DNA of 5,794 nucleotides from Alphaproteobacteria bacterium (lineage in GTDB: Bacteria; Pseudomonadota; Alphaproteobacteria; Rhodospirillales; Magnetospirillaceae). Shown in pieces: positions 1 through 5,709 of the stretch. Below the pieces are notes generated by a model, which saw nothing but the letters and a program-made list of their open reading frames with translations, made no database searches and was not told where the DNA came from. Numbering within the stretch: position 1 is the stretch's first letter; every line of letters begins with the position of its first letter. The DNA is taken from NCBI GenBank assembly GCA_015232485.1, contig JADFZP010000231.1, positions 1 through 5,794 on the forward strand, in the 5' to 3' direction. Made by a program: the position numbers and the translations under genes.

Positions 1-45
1 CACGTGGATGCCCGTGTCAAGCACGGGCATGACGGCGAAGGGGCC
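1..45. repeat. Intergenic repeat remnant with perfect 9-bp hairpin
   Basis: A perfect inverted repeat is visible: arm ATGCCCGTG (8-16), five-base loop, arm CACGGGCAT (22-30). Read through in the plus direction the stretch gives the peptide pattern VDARVKHGHDG; in the minus direction it gives VMPVLDTGIHV. These patterns recur in spurious small ORFs from a dispersed intergenic repeat family of alphaproteobacteria, so I read this as one copy, cut by the window's left edge. It lies downstream of the minus-strand diguanylate cyclase gene and may affect its mRNA 3' end. No T-tract follows the stem on either strand, so a classical intrinsic terminator is not supported. The boundaries are uncertain. 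Confidence 0.55.
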
Positions 46-80
46 TCGAAGGGGCTTCCATTGACCCGAGTTGGCCCGTG

Positions 81-1397
81 TCAACGCCCATTCCCACTGC
101 CCACGTCCGCTTCAAGCGATTGATGCATTGAGGGGGCGTCGGCCTCTCCCGCCACCACCAAGCGGTTGCGGCCGCCTCGTTTGGCCGCGTAGAGCGCCTC
201 GTCCGCGGCCTTCATCAGTTCGGCGATGGTGGGCAGGCCGTGGGCCACGCCGCCGCTGAAACTCGCGCCGAAGGTCGTCAGGCCGCTGTCGAAGGTGATG
301 TCCGCGAATTCCTCGCGCAGGCGGTCCATCAGTTCGACGGCTTGCTCGGGCGTGGTGCGCGGAAGCGCCACGCCGAACTCCTCGCCGCCGAGACGGCCGA
401 TCAGATCGCTTCGGCGCAGCCGGCGGCGCAATAGGGCCGCCAGATGGCGCAGGACCTGGTCGCCGACCGGATGTCCGTGCGTGTCGTTGACCGCCTTGAA
501 ATGGTCGACGTCGAGCAAAACCACCGGCACGTCCCAGCCGCCGCGGCTGGCCAGGACCAGAATGGTCTCCATCTCGTGGATGAAGGCCTTGCGGTTCAGC
601 AGGCCCGTCAGACCGTCGCGCACCAGCGACGCCTTCAGGGCGCGGGCGCGCGCGATCCGGGCGGTGACCGAACTGATCAGCGTCTGCGCGGGAACCGGCT
701 TGACCATGAAGTCGTCGCCCCCCCGACTCATGGCGAGCAGTTGCCGCGAAACCTCGGTTTCGGCCGACAGGAAGACGATCGGCAGCCCCACCAGATCCGG
801 GTGCTGGCGGATGATCGCCGCCAGTTCCATGCCCGTGCATCCGGGCATGTGGATGTCGAGGAGCACCAGATCGGGCGAGGTTCGCCGAATGACGTCGAGC
901 GCCGCCAGGGGATCGGTCTCTTCCGTCACCAGCATCCCGGCGCGTTCGAGCACGGCGGCGCTGGCCGCCGCCATCGCCGCCGAGTCGTCGACGATCAAGA
1001 CGCGGTAGGGGTCCTCGCTGGCCGGCGCGGCGAGCCTTTCGATCTCGTCGGCCAAAGCCATCGGCTCGACCGGCCGCGGGACGAAGCCGGCGGCCCCGGC
1101 CCGCACCGAGGCGAGTCGTTGTTCGAGCGACGCGCCATCGCCGATCACCAGGCACGAGAAACCCATCGCGACGGCCGCCTTGGTGGCGGCGAGGTCGGGG
1201 GTGTCGCTGTCCGATTCGATCAGCACGATCGGCCGCGCGGTCGTCGGGATGAGCGCCGGGAGGTCGTCCACATCCCGCGTGACCGCGCATTCGAGGCAAA
1301 GGCGTTGAAGCTCCCGAGCCAGCGCCACCCCCGAAGCGGATTTGCTGACGAGCAACGCGCCGGTCAAGGATCGGGTGCTCTGGTCGGGGTTGGACAT
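81..1397 (-). CDS. PleD-like response regulator diguanylate cyclase (pseudo-REC, REC, GGEEF)
   Basis: A 438-residue cytoplasmic protein that should make cyclic di-GMP from two GTP under receiver control. Residues about 11-122 look like a receiver fold without its active site: S18/K19 replace the acidic pair, E61 sits at the phospho-acceptor position, and R108 replaces the conserved lysine. Residues about 131-250 form a complete receiver: D137/D138, phospho-acceptor D181 in LLDIHMP, S211 and K233. The GGDEF domain (about 258-415) has DGLTGLLNR, D296, N304, D313 and GGEEF at 337-341, which align with PleD D327, N335, D344 and 368-372. The inhibitory I-site RxxD is intact (R328-D331), so product feedback is expected. 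The domain order resembles PleD, but here the second receiver is the phosphorylatable one. The ATG start has GAAGGG eight bases upstream on its strand. The gene diverges from the binding-protein/kinase operon and is a candidate output of that kinase; partnership is inferred. Confidence 0.95.
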   Translation of the reverse strand: MSNPDQSTRSLTGALLVSKSASGVALARELQRLCLECAVTRDVDDLPALIPTTARPIVLIESDSDTPDLAATKAAVAMGFSCLVIGDGASLEQRLASVRAGAAGFVPRPVEPMALADEIERLAAPASEDPYRVLIVDDSAAMAAASAAVLERAGMLVTEETDPLAALDVIRRTSPDLVLLDIHMPGCTGMELAAIIRQHPDLVGLPIVFLSAETEVSRQLLAMSRGGDDFMVKPVPAQTLISSVTARIARARALKASLVRDGLTGLLNRKAFIHEMETILVLASRGGWDVPVVLLDVDHFKAVNDTHGHPVGDQVLRHLAALLRRRLRRSDLIGRLGGEEFGVALPRTTPEQAVELMDRLREEFADITFDSGLTTFGASFSGGVAHGLPTIAELMKAADEALYAAKRGGRNRLVVAGEADAPSMHQSLEADVGSGNGR

Positions 1398-1405
1398 TTG
1401 CGCGG

Positions 1406-1411
1406 CCCTTC
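1406..1411 (-). promoter_or_regulatory. Ribosome binding site of the diguanylate cyclase gene
   Basis: On the minus strand GAAGGG lies eight bases before the ATG at 1397-1395. It is a good Shine-Dalgarno match at good spacing and supports this start codon. Confidence 0.75.
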
Positions 1412-1430
1412 GGATTTCTTTGCCGGATAA

Positions 1431-1447
1431 TGCAATTCACTTGCCCG
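1431..1447 (-). promoter_or_regulatory. Candidate sigma-54 promoter of the diguanylate cyclase gene
   Basis: The minus strand reads GGGCAAG-TGAA-TTGCA, against the sigma-54 consensus TGGCACG-N4-TTGCW. The -24 block matches 5 of 7 (first T is G, and C is A), the TTGCA block is perfect, and the GG-to-GC distance is the required 12 bases (1444 to 1432). This predicts a transcript start near 1420 and a leader of about 23 bases holding the Shine-Dalgarno. A sigma-70-like ATTATC sits nearby, but no good -35 goes with it. The site calls for an ATP-dependent activator; the dyad at 1484-1512 is the obvious enhancer candidate. Confidence 0.6.
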
Positions 1448-1461
1448 GCGGAAACCGCCGG
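1445..1461. repeat. Perfect 7-bp inverted repeat beside the minus-strand -24 element
   Basis: Arms CCGGCGG (1445-1451) and CCGCCGG (1455-1461) flank AAA. The left arm overlaps the GG of the -24 box of the minus-strand sigma-54 promoter, so a protein bound here could block polymerase on the diguanylate cyclase gene. It may equally be a chance GC-rich dyad in high-GC DNA. Confidence 0.4.
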
Positions 1462-1483
1462 AGCGAGCCAGAGCGACGCCGCG

Positions 1484-1512
1484 GTTCGCGTTTTGCTTCT
1501 CAAAATGCTAAC
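1484..1512. promoter_or_regulatory. 29-base imperfect palindrome, candidate shared enhancer (UAS)
   Basis: Left arm GTTCGCGTTTTG (1484-1495) and right arm CAAAATGCTAAC (1501-1512) are complementary at 10 of 12 positions around a five-base spacer centred on 1498; one of the two mismatches is a G-T pair. A further perfect 7-base pair of arms, CGCCGCG (1477-1483) and CGCGGCG (1514-1520), is almost concentric with it. The centre is about 101 bases upstream of the predicted start of the plus-strand operon and about 78 upstream of that of the minus-strand gene. This is the usual range for sigma-54 enhancer sites, so one dimer site could serve both promoters. The binding protein is unknown; the Fis-type regulator at the right end of the window is the natural candidate. 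Confidence 0.55.
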
Positions 1513-1571
1513 ACGCGGCGCAAGATGCATGCAACGAGCACCGGCGCGCCCCTGTCGCCGCCAAGCCGCGT

Positions 1572-1588
1572 CTGGCATTTCATTTGCT
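1572..1588 (+). promoter_or_regulatory. Candidate sigma-54 promoter of the binding-protein/kinase operon
   Basis: The sequence CTGGCATTTCATTTGCT matches the sigma-54 consensus YTGGCACGRNNNTTGCW at the core: YTGGCA is intact, TTGCT is intact, and the GG-to-GC spacing is the required 12 bases (1575 to 1587). Only the CG and the R after TGGCA deviate. It predicts a start near 1599, giving a leader of about 24 bases that carries the GGAGGG ribosome site. No convincing -10/-35 pair was seen nearby. Confidence 0.7.
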
Positions 1589-1610
1589 TCGGGGAATGAC
1601 GAACACGCTG

Positions 1611-1616
1611 GGAGGG
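1611..1616 (+). promoter_or_regulatory. Ribosome binding site of the binding-protein gene
   Basis: GGAGGG lies six bases before the ATG at 1623 and decides the start. Upstream in-frame candidates at 1584 (TTG) and 1596 (ATG) lie inside or before the predicted promoter start, and would put extra residues ahead of the Tat-type signal. Confidence 0.85.
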
Positions 1617-1622
1617 TACGCG

Positions 1623-2807
1623 ATGTTGGACAGGAGACGCTTTCTGGTTTCGATCGCCGCCGCCGCGGCGGCCTATCCATTGCGGACGGCGTCCGCCGCC
1701 GGAGCGCCGGTCTTGTTCGGCCTGGATGCGGAATTCGGCCACGTCACCAGCACGTCCGCTCCCGCCATACGGCAGGGCATGTTGGTCGCGATGCACGAAA
1801 TCAACGCGGCGGGGGGCGTTCTGGGCGGCCGGCCCTTGACGCTGGTCGAGCGTGACAACCGCTCCGTCCCCGCCAGGGGCATCGCCAATGTTCGAGAGCT
1901 TGCCGCCATTCCCGACCTTGTCGGCGTATTCTGCGGCAAGTTCAGCCCGGTGGTGATCGAAACGATCCCGGTGGCGCACGAACGCGAACTCATCCTGTGC
2001 GACCCCTGGGCGGCGGCCGACGAAATCGTCGACAACGGCCGAAAGCCCAATTACGTGTTCCGGCTGTCGCTGCGCGATTCATGGGCCATTCCGACGATCA
2101 TCGACTACGCCAAGCGCCGCGGTTTCACCCGCCTGGGCGCCCTGTTGCCCAACACCGCATGGGGCCGCGGCAACCAAGTCGCCATCGAGTCCCACGCGCG
2201 CGCCAATCCGTGGCTCGGCCTTGTCGGAATGGGCTGGTACAACTGGGGGGACAGCAGCCTCGCGCAAAAGTACCTGGATCTGACGCGAGCCGGGGCGCAA
2301 GCCATACTGCTGGTCGCCAACGAGACCGAGGCGTCGATCCTGGTGAAGGAGATGGCGGCGATGCCCGCCGCCGACCGCGTTCCGTTGCTCAGCCACTGGG
2401 GCATGTCCGGCGGCGACTTCCTGGCCATGTGCGGCGACGCGCTGAAAAGCGTCGACATGGCGGTGGTGCAGACGGTGACCCTGGCCGGGCGAAGCGACCC
2501 CCGCCTGCTCGGCGTGATGCGGTCGGCCCGCGACGCCTTGGGGATTGGGGCGGCGTCCGAGATCAAGTCCCAGGTCGGCTTCGCCCACGCTTACGACTTG
2601 ACCCACATTCTGGCCCGCGCGGTCGACAAGGCGGGAACCACCCATCGCCCGACGGTGCGCGACGCGATGGAGGCGCTGGGGCCGTTCGACGGTCTGGTGA
2701 TGTCCTACGCCGAACCCTTCACCGCGACCCGCCACGAGGCGTTGCGGCCCGATCTGCTGTTCATGGGACGGTTCGGGGTCGATGGCATCACCCCGGTCGC
2801 CGACTGA
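1623..2807 (+). CDS. Periplasmic binding protein, type I (Peripla_BP_6/LivJ-like), probable co-sensor
   Basis: A 394-residue exported protein of the branched-chain amino acid/amide-binding superfamily. The N-terminus has a Tat-like signal: R4-R5-R6-F7-L8 (RRxFL), an alanine-rich hydrophobic stretch to about residue 20, and a likely cleavage site after ASA (23-25). The mature part opens with VLFGLDAEFGH, then AIRQGMLVAMHEINAAGGVLGGR (split around residues 48-70), the classic first-lobe signature of these proteins. A second-lobe start is seen near IPTIIDYAKRRG (156-167), followed by LGALLPNTAWGRG and a helix-strand repeat up to about 380. The length is normal for the family. The ligand cannot be read from sequence; small amides, amino acids or other organic solutes are all possible. 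No permease or ATPase gene is present in the window. The stop lies one base before the kinase ATG, so co-expression with the kinase is expected, favouring a ligand-sensing role over transport; that role is inference. Confidence 0.9.
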   Translation: MLDRRRFLVSIAAAAAAYPLRTASAAGAPVLFGLDAEFGHVTSTSAPAIRQGMLVAMHEINAAGGVLGGRPLTLVERDNRSVPARGIANVRELAAIPDLVGVFCGKFSPVVIETIPVAHERELILCDPWAAADEIVDNGRKPNYVFRLSLRDSWAIPTIIDYAKRRGFTRLGALLPNTAWGRGNQVAIESHARANPWLGLVGMGWYNWGDSSLAQKYLDLTRAGAQAILLVANETEASILVKEMAAMPAADRVPLLSHWGMSGGDFLAMCGDALKSVDMAVVQTVTLAGRSDPRLLGVMRSARDALGIGAASEIKSQVGFAHAYDLTHILARAVDKAGTTHRPTVRDAMEALGPFDGLVMSYAEPFTATRHEALRPDLLFMGRFGVDGITPVAD

Positions 2808-2808
2808 G

Positions 2809-5709
2809 ATGATCAGCCGCTGGCTCGCGTCGAGCATCATTCATCGCTTCGCCGCGGCCGCCGGCGCCATCGCCCTTTTGATGGGGGTGCTGGCCAGTGG
2901 GGCTTCCTACCTGGTGGTGCGAACCCAGGTGTGGAGCTCGATCACCGACAGGCTGGAGGGCGTGGCCGAACTGACCGCGCGTCGCGCCGAGCTGATCTTC
3001 GAGCATATCCTCGCCGACGCCACCGCGCTTGCCCAGAACCCGATCGTGGCCAACGCCTTGGTGGATTCGCGCGGGCGGGAATCCTATTTGAAGCCGCTGA
3101 TCAATTCGTATCGAACCCGGACGGCGGACACCATCACGGTCGGCTTGTATGATTTCGCGGGCCACCCCTATGTCGTCGATGGTCCGAACCATCCGGTCGC
3201 CAAGGACGACCCGGCGGTCCTTTCGGCCGTGGCGGGACGGGCCGCCGCCCGGATCGATGGCGATTTCCTGATCATCGCGCTGCCGGTGATCTTTCCGGCC
3301 ACCCGCCAGCCCGAAGGCGCCCTGGTGGCCCGAGCCTCGCTGGCGCCGGTGCTGGCCCGCGCCGTGACCGGGACGACGACGAGCGGCATGGGCATCGAGC
3401 TGTCCGTTCCTGGACGCGCCCAGGCCGCCCAGGCCGCCACCCAGATGATCGTCGAGACGCCTCTGTCCTTGGCGTCCCCGCTGGCCGAACTCGATCTGTC
3501 GGTGATCGTGCGGGTGGACGAAGAGGTCGCGATGCGGCCACTGGTCGCCTTGACCCGCGCCTACGTGGCCATCGGGCTCGTCACCACCCTGACGGTCTTC
3601 CTGCTGGCCATCGTCATTGGGCGTCGGCTGGCGGGGCCACTGGTGGAGTTGAGTCGGACGGCGCGCGCCGTCGCCATCGATGGCCGGGTCGAGCACTCGA
3701 TCACCGTCGTCGGCCAGGACGAGGTGGCCGACCTCGCCTTGGCGCTTCGCGAAATGCTCAGTCGCATCGAGGCGTCCCATCGCGAACTCGAGACGCGCGT
3801 CGACGACCGCACCGAGGCTCTACGCGCCAAGGAGTTGGAACACACTTTGCAGGCGTCGCGCCTGTCGGCGATCCTTGAAAACGTGATCGATGGCATCATC
3901 AGCATCGACCGGTCGGGAATCATGCTTTCCGTGAATCCGGCGGCCGAGCGGCTGTTCGGCTGGACCGCCCACGAGATGATCGGGCGCAATGTCAACATGC
4001 TGATGCCCGAGCCGCACCACTCGAACCACGACTCCTATCTGGCGCGGTATCTCAACACGGGCCAAAGCGCGGTGATCGGCGCGGGGCGCCAGTTGGCGGG
4101 GCTGCGGCGCGACCGAAGCCTGTTCCCCATGGAACTGGCCGTCAGCCTGATCCGCAGCGAAATACCGGTTTTCGTGGGGGTGATCCGCGACATCACCGAC
4201 CGCGTCGCCTCCGAGCGGGCCATGGCGGCCGCCAAGGAGGCGGCCGAGGAGGCCAACCAAAGGAAGTCGGAATTCCTGGCGACCATGACCCACGAAATCC
4301 GCACGCCGATGAACGGCGTCCTGGGAATGCTCAACATCCTTCTCGACGGCGAACTCACGCCCGGTCAGCGCCGCAACGCCACGGTCGCCAATCGCTCGGC
4401 GCAATCGCTTCTGGCGCTGATCAACGACATTCTCGACTACTCGAAAGTCGAGGCCGGGCACCTGACCCTCGACATCGACGATTTCGATCTCGCCGACCTG
4501 ATCACCGAGGCGGTGGAGATCGTCGAGGCGTCGGCCCGCGACAAGGGAATCCTGGTGGAAGCGGTGATCGCCCCCGACGTTCCGCGATGGCTGAAGGGCG
4601 ACCGCTCGCGATTGCTGCAGGTGCTGCTGAACCTGATGTCCAACGCGGTCAAATTCACCGAACGAGGCCGGGTGAAGCTGAGCTTGGCTCTCGAAGGCCG
4701 GCACATCCGTTTCGAGATCGTCGATACCGGCATCGGCATCGCCGCGTCCGATCAAGCGCTTTTGTTCACGCGCTTCACCCAGGTGCAAGCCTCGTACACC
4801 CGCAAATATGGCGGCACCGGGCTGGGTCTGGCCATCTCCAAGCGGTTGATCGAGACGATGGGCGGCGCGATCGGCGTGGTGAGCGAGCTTGGCAAGGGGA
4901 GCACCTTCTGGTTCTCGCTCGACCTCGACGAAGGCGTCGAGCAACAACGCAAGCGGACGCGGACCGACGAGTGGCGCCTGACCGGCCGGGTGCTGCTGGC
5001 CGAAGACAGCGAGACCAACCAATTGGTGGCGACCACCATGCTGGAGCGCATCGGCCTGGTGGTGGATTGCGTGGGCGACGGGCGGGCCGCCCTCGACGCG
5101 GCGCGGCGTGGCGGTTACGATCTGGTTCTGATGGACGTGGCCATGCCCGAGATGGACGGGCTGGCCGCCACCCGGGCCATCCGCGCCTTGCCTGGCCCGG
5201 TGTCCAGCGTCCCGATCATCGCCATGACCGCCTTCGCCATGACCGGCGATGACGAGAAGTGCCTCGCCGCCGGCATGGACGACTTCGTCACCAAGCCGTT
5301 CGAGCCCGCCAACCTGTTCGGCAAAATCGCCAGTTGGCTGGGCAGCCGCTGCCCGATCGGTACGCCGGCCGCCGCCATGCTGGACGACGCCGCCATCGCG
5401 CGAATGGAGGCCGACACCGACCCCGCCACCACGCGGCGCATCGCCGGCAAGGTTTCCGGCGAGATCGCGATGCGGGCCGGGCGTCTGGGGGACGCGGCGC
5501 GCGCGGGGGATGTCGCGACCGTCACCCACGAGGCCCATACGTTGAAAAGCTTGGCCGCGACCTTCGGCGCCGAGGGGCTGCGCACCCTCGCGGCCGAGAT
5601 GGAGCGACAGGGGCGCGAAGGCGGCGAAGGAATTGTCGAGGGCGCCCCGGCCTTGCTCGACGCCGCCACCCGAACCGTCGCCGCGTTGAACGAGCGGTTC
5701 GAGCTGTGA
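2809..5709 (+). CDS. Membrane hybrid histidine kinase (sensor-HAMP-PAS-HK-REC-HPt), FixL-like PAS
   Basis: A 966-residue inner-membrane tripartite kinase. TM1 spans about 14-38, a periplasmic region about 39-250 (possibly Cache-like, with VGLYDFAGHPYVVDGP at 111-126), TM2 about 251-271 and HAMP about 271-323, followed by a coiled coil. The PAS domain (about 350-465) carries H407, R427, V422, L443 and V445, which match FixL H200, R220, I215, L236 and I238 in spacing, so heme and oxygen sensing are possible. The kinase core has H495 in HEIRTP, N608/N612, DTGIG 639-643, F653/F656 and GGTGLGLAI 668-676. The receiver has E732/D733, D776, T807 and K829. The HPt domain (about 856-966) has H910 in HTLKS. 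All phosphorelay residues are present. The chosen ATG follows the binding-protein stop by one base and lacks a clear Shine-Dalgarno, which suggests translational coupling; an in-frame ATG at 2782 would add nine residues and overlap the upstream gene. The phosphorelay is certain from motifs; the heme and the binding-protein partnership are inferred. Confidence 0.95.
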   Translation: MISRWLASSIIHRFAAAAGAIALLMGVLASGASYLVVRTQVWSSITDRLEGVAELTARRAELIFEHILADATALAQNPIVANALVDSRGRESYLKPLINSYRTRTADTITVGLYDFAGHPYVVDGPNHPVAKDDPAVLSAVAGRAAARIDGDFLIIALPVIFPATRQPEGALVARASLAPVLARAVTGTTTSGMGIELSVPGRAQAAQAATQMIVETPLSLASPLAELDLSVIVRVDEEVAMRPLVALTRAYVAIGLVTTLTVFLLAIVIGRRLAGPLVELSRTARAVAIDGRVEHSITVVGQDEVADLALALREMLSRIEASHRELETRVDDRTEALRAKELEHTLQASRLSAILENVIDGIISIDRSGIMLSVNPAAERLFGWTAHEMIGRNVNMLMPEPHHSNHDSYLARYLNTGQSAVIGAGRQLAGLRRDRSLFPMELAVSLIRSEIPVFVGVIRDITDRVASERAMAAAKEAAEEANQRKSEFLATMTHEIRTPMNGVLGMLNILLDGELTPGQRRNATVANRSAQSLLALINDILDYSKVEAGHLTLDIDDFDLADLITEAVEIVEASARDKGILVEAVIAPDVPRWLKGDRSRLLQVLLNLMSNAVKFTERGRVKLSLALEGRHIRFEIVDTGIGIAASDQALLFTRFTQVQASYTRKYGGTGLGLAISKRLIETMGGAIGVVSELGKGSTFWFSLDLDEGVEQQRKRTRTDEWRLTGRVLLAEDSETNQLVATTMLERIGLVVDCVGDGRAALDAARRGGYDLVLMDVAMPEMDGLAATRAIRALPGPVSSVPIIAMTAFAMTGDDEKCLAAGMDDFVTKPFEPANLFGKIASWLGSRCPIGTPAAAMLDDAAIARMEADTDPATTRRIAGKVSGEIAMRAGRLGDAARAGDVATVTHEAHTLKSLAATFGAEGLRTLAAEMERQGREGGEGIVEGAPALLDAATRTVAALNERFEL

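Noticed and set aside
8..30. Hairpin as an intrinsic terminator for the cyclase gene
   Set aside because: The stem is good, but no T-tract follows it in either direction.
37..55. Direct repeat GAAGGGGC at 37-44 and 48-55
   Set aside because: The second unit is short and low-complexity; likely part of or next to the edge repeat, with no independent meaning.
71..259. Small plus-strand ORF at the left end
   Set aside because: Proline/arginine-rich, mostly antisense to the C-terminus of the cyclase, without a Shine-Dalgarno.
444..1430. 328-codon plus-strand open frame opposite the cyclase
   Set aside because: Antisense shadow; low-complexity R/G/H/D composition and no ribosome site seen.
1424..1430. 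ATTATC as a sigma-70 -10 box for the cyclase gene (minus strand)
   Set aside because: Only a partial match to TATAAT and no acceptable -35 at 16-18 bases; the overlapping sigma-54 element fits better.
1526..1533. TGCATGCA palindrome as an operator
   Set aside because: Eight bases with no flanking extension and no second copy; expected by chance.
1584..1622. Upstream starts (TTG 1584, ATG 1596) for the binding protein
   Set aside because: They lie within or before the predicted promoter start, lack a ribosome site, and would bury the RRxFL signal; ATG 1623 has a strong GGAGGG.
112..1680. 522-codon minus-strand open frame overlapping the cyclase in another frame
   Set aside because: Arginine/glycine-rich shadow frame that also crosses both promoters and the start of the divergent gene; no recognisable domain.
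3820..5538. Long minus-strand open frame (572 codons) opposite the kinase
   Set aside because: Antisense shadow of a clear kinase gene in high-GC DNA; the translation is rich in R, G, H and Q and shows no domain motif.
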